Below the pieces are notes generated by a model. That model was not told the DNA's origin and did no database searches. It saw only the letters and a list, made by a program, of their open reading frames with translations. A stretch of DNA of 64,000 bases, taken from Streptomyces kaniharaensis (GTDB taxonomy: Bacteria; Actinomycetota; Actinomycetes; Streptomycetales; Streptomycetaceae). Shown here in pieces: positions 49,264 to 58,862 of this stretch. The position numbers and the translations under genes are program-made. Within the stretch, counting starts at the first letter, position 1, and every line of letters begins with the position of its first letter. The stretch is from the NCBI RefSeq assembly GCF_009569385.1, contig NZ_WBOF01000001.1, positions 5,247,501-5,311,500 on the forward strand. The letters run 5' to 3'.

Positions 49264-49310
49264 GGATGACAGATAACAGATGACAGATTTCGTCATCTGC
49301 TATCTGTCAT
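49264..49310. repeat. AT-rich palindromic repeat, copy C
   Basis: A hairpin with 20-bp arms (GATGACAGATAACAGATGAC / GTCATCTGCTATCTGTCATC, one mismatch) and a 7-nt AGATTTC loop. It is followed on the right by TGTTCTCTGTC, a degenerate continuation. It lies 32 nt downstream of the thiolase stop and 38 nt upstream of the SDR start on the same strand, so it could terminate or attenuate read-through inside the beta-oxidation operon. Confidence 0.82.
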
Positions 49311-49342
49311 CTGTTCTCTGTCGTGTGTCGGCTCGTCCGCCG

Positions 49343-50542
<1,200 letters not shown>

Positions 50543-50620
50543 GTCGTCGGGCTCCTTATCCGAGGTTCCGAGGGAGGGAGAGTGTCCGAGGGGGGAGTGT
50601 CCGCGTGGGAGAACGGGAGA

Positions 50621-51784
50621 TCAGAAGGCGTTGACGCCGGTGAGCGCGCGCCCGATGAGCAGCTGGTGGATCTGGCTGGTGCCCTCGTAGAGGGTCATGA
50701 CCCGCGCGTCGCGCAAGTACTTGCCGACGGGGTACTCGTCGATGAAGCCGTAGCCGCCGAACACCTGGAGCGCGTTGTTGGCGGCCCGGACGGCGGCCTC
50801 GCTCGCGTAGAGCTTGGCGACGGAGGACTCGGTGGCGAACGGCAGGCCGCGCTCGATGTGGTCGGCGACCTTCCAGGTGAGCAGCCGGGCGGCCTCGACG
50901 TCGACGGCGATGCCGGCGAGCAGTTCCTGGACGAGCTGGTGCGAGGCGATCGGCTTGCCGAACTGCTCGCGCTCCCCGGCGTAGCGGACCGCGGCGTCCA
51001 GGCAGGCGCGGGCGATGCCGACGCAGCCGGCGGCGACCGACATCCGGCCCTTGGCGAGCGCGCCCATCGCCACGCGGAAGCCCTTGCCGACCTCGCCGAG
51101 CCGGGCGCTGTCGGGCACGCGGACCCGGTCGAGGGCGAGTTGGGCGGTGGCCTGGCCGCGCAGGCCGAGCTTGCCGTGGATCTCGGTGCGGGTGAAGCCG
51201 GGCAGGTCGGTGGGGACGAGGAAGGCGGTGATGCCCCTGTGGCCCTGCTGGTCCGGGTCGGTGCCGCCGGTGCGGGCGAAGACCAGGGCGACGTCGGCCC
51301 AGGTGCCGTTGGTGATGAACGTCTTGGCGCCGCTGATCAGCCAGTCGTCGCCGTCGCGGACGGCCCGCGTGGTGAGGTTGGCCGCGTCGGAGCCGGTGCC
51401 GGGTTCGGTGAGCGCGAAGCAGCCGAGCGCCTCGCCGGAGGTGAGGCGGGGGAGCCAGTGCCGCTTCTGCTCCTCGGTGCCGTAGCCGTTGATCGACTTG
51501 CCGACCAGGCCGAGCGAGACCGACACGATGCCGCGCACGGCCGAGTCGCCGCGGCCGAGCTCCTCCAGGACGAGGCAGTAGGCAAGGTGGTCACCGCCGC
51601 TGCCGCCGTACTCCTCGGGGATGGTGAGGCCGAGGAAGCCGAGTCGGCCCAGTTTGCCGACGATGGCGCGGTCGACGGACTCGGCGCGGTCCCACTCGGC
51701 GGCGTGGGGCGCGATCTCGCGGTCGGCGAAGGTGGCGGCGAGGTCCCGGACGGCGGCCTGTTCCTCGGACAGCTCCAGATCCAC
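50621..51784 (-). CDS. Acyl-CoA dehydrogenase
   Basis: FAD-dependent dehydrogenase of 387 aa for the first step of beta-oxidation. The N-terminal helical domain is followed by CFALTEPGTGSDAANLTTRAV (FAD and substrate contacts) and WLISGAKTFITNG. The C-terminal domain has GREQFG-type YAGEREQFGKPIASHQ, QVFGGYGFIDEYPV and the catalytic Glu in TLYEGTSQIHQLLIGR. GTG start. It is divergent from a TetR gene, with a dyad operator 20-48 bp upstream of its start, so it is very probably repressed by that regulator. Confidence 0.93.
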   Translation of the reverse strand: MDLELSEEQAAVRDLAATFADREIAPHAAEWDRAESVDRAIVGKLGRLGFLGLTIPEEYGGSGGDHLAYCLVLEELGRGDSAVRGIVSVSLGLVGKSINGYGTEEQKRHWLPRLTSGEALGCFALTEPGTGSDAANLTTRAVRDGDDWLISGAKTFITNGTWADVALVFARTGGTDPDQQGHRGITAFLVPTDLPGFTRTEIHGKLGLRGQATAQLALDRVRVPDSARLGEVGKGFRVAMGALAKGRMSVAAGCVGIARACLDAAVRYAGEREQFGKPIASHQLVQELLAGIAVDVEAARLLTWKVADHIERGLPFATESSVAKLYASEAAVRAANNALQVFGGYGFIDEYPVGKYLRDARVMTLYEGTSQIHQLLIGRALTGVNAF

Positions 51785-51803
51785 GGCGACTCCCTGACTC
51801 CGA

Positions 51804-51832
51804 CCATTAAACTAGCGCTGCAAGTTTTATGG
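51804..51832. promoter_or_regulatory. TetR-type operator between acyl-CoA dehydrogenase and TetR genes
   Basis: A 29-bp dyad: CCATTAAACTAGC on the left and GCAAGTTTTATGG on the right, with 11 of 13 arm positions matching. It is markedly AT-rich within GC-rich DNA and sits in the divergent promoter region. The TAAACT...AGTTTTA core fits a TetR-family dimer site controlling both genes. Confidence 0.7.
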
Positions 51833-51942
51833 AGGGGACTGTAACCCCGACCGGCCCGCACTGGGAAGAGGCGCCTGCCAGAATCGGTCCACACCCACCC
51901 GGCCGGAGGAACCGGCCGGAGGAACCGGAGGAACGCGACCCG

Positions 51943-52659
51943 ATGGCCCGCCCGCGCACCCCGCTGCTCAGCCGCGAGCGCATCGTCGCCGCCGCTCTGC
52001 AGCTGATCGACGCCGAGGGCCTGGACGCCCTCTCCACCCGCCGCCTCGCCACCGAGCTGTCGGTCAGCGGTCCGTCGCTCTACAACCACTTCGCCACCAA
52101 GGACGAGCTGCTGGACGCGGTGGTGGACAGCGTTATCGGCGAAGTCGACTTGTCGATGTTCGGCGCGGCATCCCGCCCGGTACCCGGCTCTCTGCCCGCC
52201 CCGATGTCCGGCTCGACGTCCGACGGGAACGGCGAGCGGAGGGCGACCCCCTGGCCGGACGCGCTGCGCGACTGGGCCCGCTCCTACCGCGCCGCGCTCG
52301 CCGCCCACCCCAACATCGTCCCCGTCCTCGCCCAGGGCCCCCGCCGCCGGCCGAACGCGCTGCGCCTGGCCGACGCCGTCTTCGGCCACCTGGTCGACGC
52401 CGGGTGGCCGCGCGGCCAGGCCACCCGGATCGGCGCGCTGATGCGCTACTTCGTCACCGGCTCGGCGCTGGCCTCCTTCGCGGCGGGCTTCCCGGCGGAC
52501 GCCGAGGTGTACGACGCCGCCGACTACCCCCACCTCGGCGAGGCGCACCGGCTGGCCGGCCACCGCGGCACCATCGACGAGGGCGCCTTCGAGACCGGCC
52601 TGGAGGCCCTGCTGGACGGGCTCGTGCTGCGCTACGAGCGCCTTGCCGAGCGCTCGTAG
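51943..52659 (+). CDS. TetR-family regulator of the beta-oxidation genes
   Basis: Regulator of 238 aa. The TetR HTH is clear: LSRERIVAAALQLIDAEGLDALSTRRLATELSVSG then PSLYNHFATKDELLDAVVD. The C-terminal ligand domain (DALRDWARSYRAALAAHPNIVPVLAQ) resembles the TetR_C group of the tetracycline-repressor type. An insert rich in Pro/Gly/Ser (~80-105) lies between them. The ATG at 51943 is chosen as it starts just before the HTH and has a GGAGG site. It probably represses the divergent acyl-CoA dehydrogenase operon and itself, released by an acyl-CoA. Its stop is only five bases from the end of the convergent nitric oxide synthase gene. Confidence 0.88.
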   Translation: MARPRTPLLSRERIVAAALQLIDAEGLDALSTRRLATELSVSGPSLYNHFATKDELLDAVVDSVIGEVDLSMFGAASRPVPGSLPAPMSGSTSDGNGERRATPWPDALRDWARSYRAALAAHPNIVPVLAQGPRRRPNALRLADAVFGHLVDAGWPRGQATRIGALMRYFVTGSALASFAAGFPADAEVYDAADYPHLGEAHRLAGHRGTIDEGAFETGLEALLDGLVLRYERLAERS

Positions 52660-52664
52660 CGGGG

Positions 52665-53963
52665 CTACCAGGGCTCGCGCGACACGAAGGCCGGTCGCAG
52701 CGACGGGTCCACCGGGTCGTAGTACCGGTGGTAGACCGGGGTGAGACCGCCCGAGACCGGTGGCACGATCCAGCTCCAGTCCGCCGGGGTGGGCCGGCCG
52801 AGCCGCTTCTCCTGCGCGACGTGCGCGAGGAAGCGCTCCGACTCGGTGTGGTGGTCGGTCATCGTCACCCCGGCTTCCTGGAAGGAGTGCAGGACGGCGA
52901 CGTTGAGCTCGATCAGCGCGCGGTCCCGCCAGAGCGTGCGTTGGCTGGAGGTGTCCAGACCGAGCCGCTCGGCGACGGTGCCGAGCATGTCGTAGCGGTC
53001 GGCGTCGGCGAGGTTGCGGGCGCCGATCTCGGTGCCCATGTACCAGCCGTTGAACGGTGCCGCGGGGTAGCGCACGCCGCCGATCTCCAGGGTCATGTCG
53101 CTGATCGCCGGCACCGCGTACCAGCGCAGGCCGAGTTCGGCGAACCAGTCGAACTCCGGGTGGCGGAGCGGGACTTCGAGCGTGGCGTCGTCCGGCACGT
53201 CGTACCACTCGGGCCGCTCGCCGGCCCGCTCCTGGATCAGCAGCGGCAGCACCTCGAACCGCTCCTCGGCGCACTTCCAGCCCAGTTCCCGGGCGCGGGC
53301 GGCGAGTTGGGCACCAGCCGGGTCGCCGGTGATGCCGTCGGAGCCGTCCACGGCCGGATGGCCGGCGTAGCGGACGAGTTGCTGGTTCAGGATGCGGGGC
53401 GCGGGGCGGCCGGGCCGGTCGGGGGCGAACACCGAGATCACCGGGCGGATCCGTCCGCCGTTGCCGGCCAGCCGCAGGTGCTCGAAGCACTCGCGGGCGA
53501 TGTCGTCGGCCGCGCTCAGCTGCCGCAGGTCGCGCACCACCAGGCTGCGCCAGTACAGCCGGCCGATGCAGCGGGCCGCGTTGCGCCAGGCGAGCTTGGC
53601 GCCGTAGGCGAGTTCGGCGGGGGTGTGCTCGTAGGTGCCGGTGCGGTCGATCTCGTCGAGGACGGCGCGCACCCGGGCGTCCGGGGCACCGGTGTCGGGC
53701 TGCTCGCGGTGGAACCGCCGGACGAACTCGGCGGCTTGGCCGGGGTCGGTGAACGGCGGGACCGTCGGGACCGTCGGGAGCGGCGGGTCGGTCGGGCCCG
53801 CGGGCGAAGACCTTGCGACGGGCCGCGGATCCGCGGGCCGGGGTACGACGGGCCGGGCTGCGAGGGGATCGGGCCCGGCTACGGGCGCCGGGACGTGGGC
53901 GTACGGGCAGCCGGCGGCGGGAGCGGCGGCGGGTCTGTGGGTGCGAAGCCGGTTGAAGATCAA
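52665..53963 (-). CDS. nos: Bacterial nitric oxide synthase, oxygenase domain
   Basis: Haem enzyme of 432 aa that makes nitric oxide from arginine. The proximal haem Cys is in KLAWRNAARCIGRLYWRSL. Other NOS landmarks are FNGWYMGTEIGARNLAD, DRYDMLGTVAERLGLDTS, WRDRALIELNVAVLHSF and, in the C-terminal part, WSWIVPPVSGGLTPVYH. There is no reductase domain, as expected in bacteria, so a separate flavoprotein must supply electrons. It carries ~75 extra N-terminal residues, Pro/Ala-rich with GCPYAH, versus the ~360-aa compact enzymes. The start is TTG at 53963 with AGGAGG nine bases upstream. Confidence 0.93.
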   Translation of the reverse strand: MIFNRLRTHRPAAAPAAGCPYAHVPAPVAGPDPLAARPVVPRPADPRPVARSSPAGPTDPPLPTVPTVPPFTDPGQAAEFVRRFHREQPDTGAPDARVRAVLDEIDRTGTYEHTPAELAYGAKLAWRNAARCIGRLYWRSLVVRDLRQLSAADDIARECFEHLRLAGNGGRIRPVISVFAPDRPGRPAPRILNQQLVRYAGHPAVDGSDGITGDPAGAQLAARARELGWKCAEERFEVLPLLIQERAGERPEWYDVPDDATLEVPLRHPEFDWFAELGLRWYAVPAISDMTLEIGGVRYPAAPFNGWYMGTEIGARNLADADRYDMLGTVAERLGLDTSSQRTLWRDRALIELNVAVLHSFQEAGVTMTDHHTESERFLAHVAQEKRLGRPTPADWSWIVPPVSGGLTPVYHRYYDPVDPSLRPAFVSREPW

Positions 53964-54089
53964 GGACTCATCCCTCCTGGCGACCAGGAGTACCGGAGGT
54001 GGCCGGCCCGCCGCAGGGAGTGAACGATTCGGCCCCCCACCCGCGCTGATCGCGCTAGGGTGCGGGGGCCGAAAAGTCCGACCGTCGGA

Positions 54090-55514
54090 TCAGCCCATGT
54101 CCTCCAGCCGGATGCCCTTGGTCTCCTTCATGAACTTGGCCACGAAGAAGATCGACAGTGCCGCGCAGGCCGCGTACACCAGGTACGTCGCCGAGAGGTT
54201 CCACCGCGACATGGACGGGAACGAGACGGTGATCGCCCAGTTGGCGATCCACTGCGCCGAGGCGGCGACGGACAGCGCGGCGGCCCGGATGCGGTTCGGG
54301 AACATCTCGCCGAGCATCACCCAGACGACCACCCCCCAGGACATCGCGAAGAACAGCACGAAGGCGTTGGCGGCGACCAGTGCGACGGTGCCCTGGAGGT
54401 CGGGCAGCGAGACGTTGCTGCCGCTGCCGGTGGCCGAGGAGAACGCCCAGCCGGCGGTGCCGAGGGCGATCGCCATGCCGGCCGAGCCGATCAGGGCGAG
54501 CGGCTTGCGGCCGATCCGGTCCACCAGCAGGATCGCGACCACGGTGCCGAGGATGTTGATGACCGAGCCGATGAAGCTGATCAGCAACGAGTTGCTCTGG
54601 TCGATGCCGACGGACTGCCACAGGATCGACGAGTAGTAGAAGATCACGTTGATACCGACCAGCTGCTGGAAGACCGACAGGCCGATGCCGACCCAGACGA
54701 TCGGCAGCAGGCCGAACCGCCCGCCGAGCAGGTCGCGGAAGCGCGGGCGGTGGTCGGAGGCGATCAGGCCCTGGATCTCGGCGATCCGGGCGTCGGTGTC
54801 GACACCCTCGCCCTCGACCTGGGCGAGCACCGTGCGGGCGTCGTCGAGGCGGTCAGCCTGGATCAGGAAGCGTGGGGACTCGGGGATGGCCGAGGAGAGC
54901 ACGAAGTACAGCGCGGCCGGGACGACGCAGATGCCGAGCATCCACTGCCACGCCTCCAGGCCGAGCAGCCGGCCGCGGGTGTCGCCGCCGGCGGCGTCCG
55001 CCAGCACCCAGTTGATCAGCTGGGATATCGCGATGCCGAGGACGATGGCGGCCTGCTGGAAGGAGGCCAGCCGGCCCCGGTACTTGGTCGGTGCGACCTC
55101 GGCGATGTAGGTCGGCGCGATCACCGAGGCGATGCCGATGGCGGCCCCGCCGAGGACCCGCCAGAAGGCGAGGTCCCACGCCGAGAACGGGAGCATCGAA
55201 CCGATCGCGCTGACCGCGAACAGCAGCGCGCCCGCCTTCATGACCTTGATCCGGCCGTACCGGTCGGCGAACCGGCCGGCCACCGCGGCGCCCACCGCCG
55301 ACCCGAGCAGGGCCGAGGAGACGATCAGGCCGGTCACGCCGTCACCGACGCCGAACTTCTCCTGGATGCCGGAGACGGCGCCGTTGATCACGGAGCTGTC
55401 GTAGCCGAACAGGAACCCGCCGAGGGCTGCGGCGGCGGTGATGAAGACGACGAAGCCGAGGCGGCCGGGCGCGGAGGCCTCGACCGCCCCGGAGGGCTTC
55501 TGGGTGACGCTCAC
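54090..55514 (-). CDS. Sugar-porter-family MFS transporter
   Basis: Twelve-helix proton symporter of 474 aa, like GlcP/XylE. Family motifs: GGFLFGYDSSVINGA in helix 1, AGRFADRYGRIKVM in loop 2-3, PESPRFLIQADR in the central loop, QQLVGINVIFYYSSIL in helix 7, LLVDRIGRKPLAL and the terminal PETKG-like MKETKGIRLEDM. The GTG start is at 55514. It matches what is known of the main glucose permease of streptomycetes (GlcP), but xylose or another sugar cannot be ruled out. Single gene between nos and egtD. Confidence 0.9.
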   Translation of the reverse strand: MSVTQKPSGAVEASAPGRLGFVVFITAAAALGGFLFGYDSSVINGAVSGIQEKFGVGDGVTGLIVSSALLGSAVGAAVAGRFADRYGRIKVMKAGALLFAVSAIGSMLPFSAWDLAFWRVLGGAAIGIASVIAPTYIAEVAPTKYRGRLASFQQAAIVLGIAISQLINWVLADAAGGDTRGRLLGLEAWQWMLGICVVPAALYFVLSSAIPESPRFLIQADRLDDARTVLAQVEGEGVDTDARIAEIQGLIASDHRPRFRDLLGGRFGLLPIVWVGIGLSVFQQLVGINVIFYYSSILWQSVGIDQSNSLLISFIGSVINILGTVVAILLVDRIGRKPLALIGSAGMAIALGTAGWAFSSATGSGSNVSLPDLQGTVALVAANAFVLFFAMSWGVVVWVMLGEMFPNRIRAAALSVAASAQWIANWAITVSFPSMSRWNLSATYLVYAACAALSIFFVAKFMKETKGIRLEDMG

Positions 55515-55695
55515 GATCTTGACTCCTGGTACTCAACACTGAGCTCGGTAGCCGTGATCGTAACCCGTATCTGTTCAAGCCTTGTACATCTGGAGCCGGA
55601 TGTCCCACACTTGGAATTCGTAAGATGAACAACCAAATTGAGTCGCGGTTGGTTGCGGGGCGGGCGGGTCGGATGCGGGCCTCGTCGTGGGCCGA

Positions 55696-56667
55696 TCACA
55701 CTGGGGCGGCGAGCGACAGCCCGAACCGGCCGTCCTCGTCCGTCCACCAGTGGCTCAGCCGCAGCCCGGCCGCCGCCAGCTCCTCGGCCACCCGCTCGCG
55801 GCGGAACTTGGCCGACACCTCGGTGCGCATCTCCTCGCCCCGGTCGAAGTGCACCGGCAGGTCCAGGGCGGGGATCTTCACGGTCTGCGAGCGCAGGGAC
55901 CGCAGCCGCATCTCGATCCACTCGCGCTCCGGGTCCCAGAGCGCGACGTGCTCGAACGCGGCCGGGTCGAAGTCGGCGGCCAGTTCGCGGTTGAGCACGT
56001 TGAGCACGTTCAGGTTGAACTCGGCGGTCACCCCGGCCGCGTCGTCGTAGGCCGCGACCAGCACCGCCGGGTCCTTGACCAGGTCGGTGCCGAGCAGCAG
56101 GAAGTCGCCCGGGTCGAGCGCCGAGCGCAGGCCGCTCAGGAAGGCGGCCCGCTCGTCGGGCAGCAGGTTGCCGAGGGTGCCGCCGAGGAAGGCGACCAGG
56201 CGCGGGCCGCCGTCCGGCGGCAGACCGAGCCGGGCGGTGAAGTCGGCCAGCACGCCGTGGACGGCGAGCCCGGGGTACTCGGCGGCGAGCGCGGAGCCGG
56301 CCGCGGTGAGCGCGCTCTCGCTGACGTCCACCGGCACATAGGTGCTCAGCGTGCCGAGCGCGCTGAGCGCGTCCAGCAGCAGTCTGGTCTTCTCGGAGGA
56401 GCCCGAGCCGAGCTCGACCAGGGTGCGGGCCTTCGTGGCGGCGGCGATCTCGCCGGCCCGGGCGGTGAGGATGGCCCGCTCGGCGCGGGTCGGGTAGTAC
56501 TCCGGCAGCCGGGTGATCTCCTCGAACAGCTCGCTGCCGCGCGCGTCGTAGAACCACTTCGGCGGCAGCCACTTGGGTTCGGAGGTCAGACCGTGCTGCA
56601 CGTCGTGGCGCAACGCCGTGCTGAAGTGGTCGGCGGGAAGCAGCCGGGTGAGATCGAAGGCGTTCAT
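55696..56667 (-). CDS. egtD: L-histidine N-alpha-methyltransferase EgtD
   Basis: SAM-dependent enzyme of 323 aa that trimethylates histidine to hercynine, the first step of ergothioneine synthesis. Motifs include the N-terminal LTSEPKWLPPKWFYDARGSELFEEITRLPEYYPTRAE block, split here as PKWFYDARGSELFEEI and LPEYYPTRAE, the SAM-binding LVELGSGSSEKTRLLLDAL, and FLGGTLGNLLPDERAAFL. The C-terminus ends ...LSHWWTDEDGRFGLSLA. It is the last gene of the egt operon, 45 bp after egtC. Confidence 0.96.
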   Translation of the reverse strand: MNAFDLTRLLPADHFSTALRHDVQHGLTSEPKWLPPKWFYDARGSELFEEITRLPEYYPTRAERAILTARAGEIAAATKARTLVELGSGSSEKTRLLLDALSALGTLSTYVPVDVSESALTAAGSALAAEYPGLAVHGVLADFTARLGLPPDGGPRLVAFLGGTLGNLLPDERAAFLSGLRSALDPGDFLLLGTDLVKDPAVLVAAYDDAAGVTAEFNLNVLNVLNRELAADFDPAAFEHVALWDPEREWIEMRLRSLRSQTVKIPALDLPVHFDRGEEMRTEVSAKFRRERVAEELAAAGLRLSHWWTDEDGRFGLSLAAPV

Positions 56668-56712
56668 GACAGGGCTGGTCCTCTGTTCAGAAGGTGAAGG
56701 AAGGGAACGGGC

Positions 56713-57516
56713 TCAGGCACAGCTCGGGATCGGGCGGACGGTGACCCTCATCGGCTCGAAGCCGCGGCTCGGTCCAGCGGCGTGGCTCGGTCCAGCAGCG
56801 TCGCTCGGCCCGGCCAGCAGGAGGGAGCCGTCGGGGACGGCCGTCCAGTTCGGATCGTCGTCGTACGGCTCGGACGCCACCACCACGCCGAGCCCCGGCA
56901 GGGTCCGGTGGTGCAGGGTGTCGCCCCAGGTGGTCGCGGCGATCGTGCGGCCGTCGGTGAGCAGCAGGTTGAGCCGCCCGGTGGTGTGGGCGGTGACGTC
57001 GGCGACGGTGCCGGACAGCGCCTCGCCGAGCCCCGCCCCGGCGCGCAGCCGGTGCAGGGTGAGCGCCCACAGCAGCGCCGAGTCGGTTCGCGCTTCCAGG
57101 TCCAGGAGCTCGGCCGGGGGCAGCAGCCCGGCGAGTGCGTCCAGCTTGCCCGGCCAGCCGGCCACCGCGCCGTTGTGGCTGAACAGCCACCGCCCCGAGG
57201 AGAACGGCGCGGCGGCCTGCTCGCCCGCCGCGCAGCCGTCGGTCGCGGAGCGGACGGCCGCCAGCAGTGCCCGGGTGCGGATCACCCGGGCGAGGTCGGC
57301 GAAGGCGGCGTCCGCCCAGACCGGACCGGCCCGGCGGTAGCGGGCGGGGATCTCGTCGTCCTCCGCGTACCAGCCGAGGCCGAAGCCGTCCGCGTTCACC
57401 GTGCCGTACTGCTGCGTCCGGGGCGCCCAGGACTGCCGGTACAACGCGTACGACGGCGTCACCAACAGCTCCCGGGGCGCCACCGGCTCGCCCAGGTAGG
57501 CGATATGACGGCACAT
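56713..57516 (-). CDS. egtC: Gamma-glutamyl-hercynylcysteine sulfoxide hydrolase EgtC
   Basis: Class II glutamine-amidotransferase-type hydrolase of 267 aa that removes the glutamyl group from the EgtB product. After Met is removed, Cys2 (MCRHIAYLGEP) is the nucleophile. NADGFGLGWYAE, RWLFSHNGAVAGWPGKL and TDSALLWALTLHRL complete the Ntn core. The start overlaps the egtB stop (TGATG). A repetitive tail (AAGPSHAAGPSRG) lies near the C-terminus. Confidence 0.96.
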   Translation of the reverse strand: MCRHIAYLGEPVAPRELLVTPSYALYRQSWAPRTQQYGTVNADGFGLGWYAEDDEIPARYRRAGPVWADAAFADLARVIRTRALLAAVRSATDGCAAGEQAAAPFSSGRWLFSHNGAVAGWPGKLDALAGLLPPAELLDLEARTDSALLWALTLHRLRAGAGLGEALSGTVADVTAHTTGRLNLLLTDGRTIAATTWGDTLHHRTLPGLGVVVASEPYDDDPNWTAVPDGSLLLAGPSDAAGPSHAAGPSRGFEPMRVTVRPIPSCA

Positions 57517-58862
57517 CAGTCTGTCTCCGGGTCGTCGGCGGCGGTGCGGAACCCGGAGAAGATCTGCCGGCGGATCGGGTAGTCCCAGTTGCGGAAGGTG
57601 CCCCGGCAGGCCACCGGCGCGACCGCGAACGAGCCGCCGCGCAGCACCTTGTACTCCGGTCCGAAGAAGACCTCCGAGTACTCCTTGTACGGCCATGCCC
57701 GGAACCCGGGATAGGGGAGGAAGTCGCTGGCCGTCCACTCCCACACGTCGCCCATCAACTGCCGGGCGCCGTGCGGGGACCGGCCCGCCGGGTAGCTGCC
57801 CGCCGGGGCCGGGCGCAGATGCCGCTGGCCGAGGTTGGCGTGCTCCTGGCCCGGGGACTCGTCGCCCCACGGGTAGCGGCGGGAGCGGTCGGTGGCCGGG
57901 TCGTGCCGGGCGGCCTTCTCCCACTCCGCCTCGGTCGGCAGCCGCCGCCCGGCCCACCGGGCGTAGGCGTCCGCCTCGTACCAGCTGACGTGCAGCACCG
58001 GCTCGTCCAGCGGGACGGGCTCCAGCACGCCGAAGCGGCGGCGCAGCCACTGACCGTCCTCGTGCCGCCAGAACAGCGGGGCGGTCAGGCCGGCGTGTTG
58101 GCGGTGCGCCCAGCCTTCCTGGGTCCACCAGCGTGGCTCGTCGTAGCCGCCGTCGGCGATGAACCGCAGATACGCGCCGTTGGTGACGGGCGTGGTGTCC
58201 AGTCGGAACGCCGGGAGGTCGACCACGTGCGCCGGTCGCTCGTTGTCCAGCGCCCACGGCTCGATGTCCGTACCCATCGTGAACGGCCCGGCGGGGACGA
58301 GGACTTCGGCGGGCAGGCCGACCGCGTCGGTGGGTGCGGGCGGCGGCGGGGGAGCGGCCAGCACCGGTTCGCCCTTCCGTAGCTGATGGGTGATCAGCAT
58401 CGTTTCGTCGTGCTGCTGTTCGTGCTGGGCGATCATGCCGAAGGCGAACCCGGCGTCCAGTAGCGGCGCCCCCTCCAGCGGGCTGGCGGAGAGCAGGTCG
58501 AGCACCCGGCCGCGTACGTCGCCCGCGTACACGCGGGCCTCGGAGGGCGGCAGCAGCGGAAGGCCGGGGCGCTCGGCGCGCGAGTGCTGGAACGCGTCGT
58601 ACAGCGGGTCGATCTCCGGGTGCATCGGGTCGCGCCCGCCGACGTTGCGCAGCAGCCAGAGCTCCTCCTGGTTGCCGACGTGCGCGAGGTCCCAGACCAG
58701 CGGTGACATCAGTGGCGAGTGCTGGGCGGTGAGGTCGTGGTCCTCGACGCAGTCGGTCAGCGCCGCGGTCCGGGCCCGGGCGGCCAGCAGCTCGGCGGCG
58801 ATGGTCTCGCGCAGCGCCTCGGTGTCCGCCGCCTCGGCGGCGGTGGGTCGGACGTCGGTCAT
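57516..58862 (-). CDS. egtB: Iron-dependent hercynine oxygenase EgtB
   Basis: Non-haem iron sulfoxide synthase of 448 aa that joins gamma-glutamylcysteine to hercynine. The N-terminal DinB-like domain carries the His ligands: HSPLMSPLVWDLAHVGNQEELW and the later EHQHDE-type site AQHEQQHDETMLITHQL. The C-terminal FGE/sulfatase domain spans ~200-440 (GPFTMGTDIEPWALDNERPAH; TEAEWEKAARHD; WGDESPGQEHANLG; GNVWEWT-like GDVWEWTASDF; LRGGSFA). ATGA overlap with egtA. Confidence 0.96.
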   Translation of the reverse strand: MTDVRPTAAEAADTEALRETIAAELLAARARTAALTDCVEDHDLTAQHSPLMSPLVWDLAHVGNQEELWLLRNVGGRDPMHPEIDPLYDAFQHSRAERPGLPLLPPSEARVYAGDVRGRVLDLLSASPLEGAPLLDAGFAFGMIAQHEQQHDETMLITHQLRKGEPVLAAPPPPPAPTDAVGLPAEVLVPAGPFTMGTDIEPWALDNERPAHVVDLPAFRLDTTPVTNGAYLRFIADGGYDEPRWWTQEGWAHRQHAGLTAPLFWRHEDGQWLRRRFGVLEPVPLDEPVLHVSWYEADAYARWAGRRLPTEAEWEKAARHDPATDRSRRYPWGDESPGQEHANLGQRHLRPAPAGSYPAGRSPHGARQLMGDVWEWTASDFLPYPGFRAWPYKEYSEVFFGPEYKVLRGGSFAVAPVACRGTFRNWDYPIRRQIFSGFRTAADDPETD

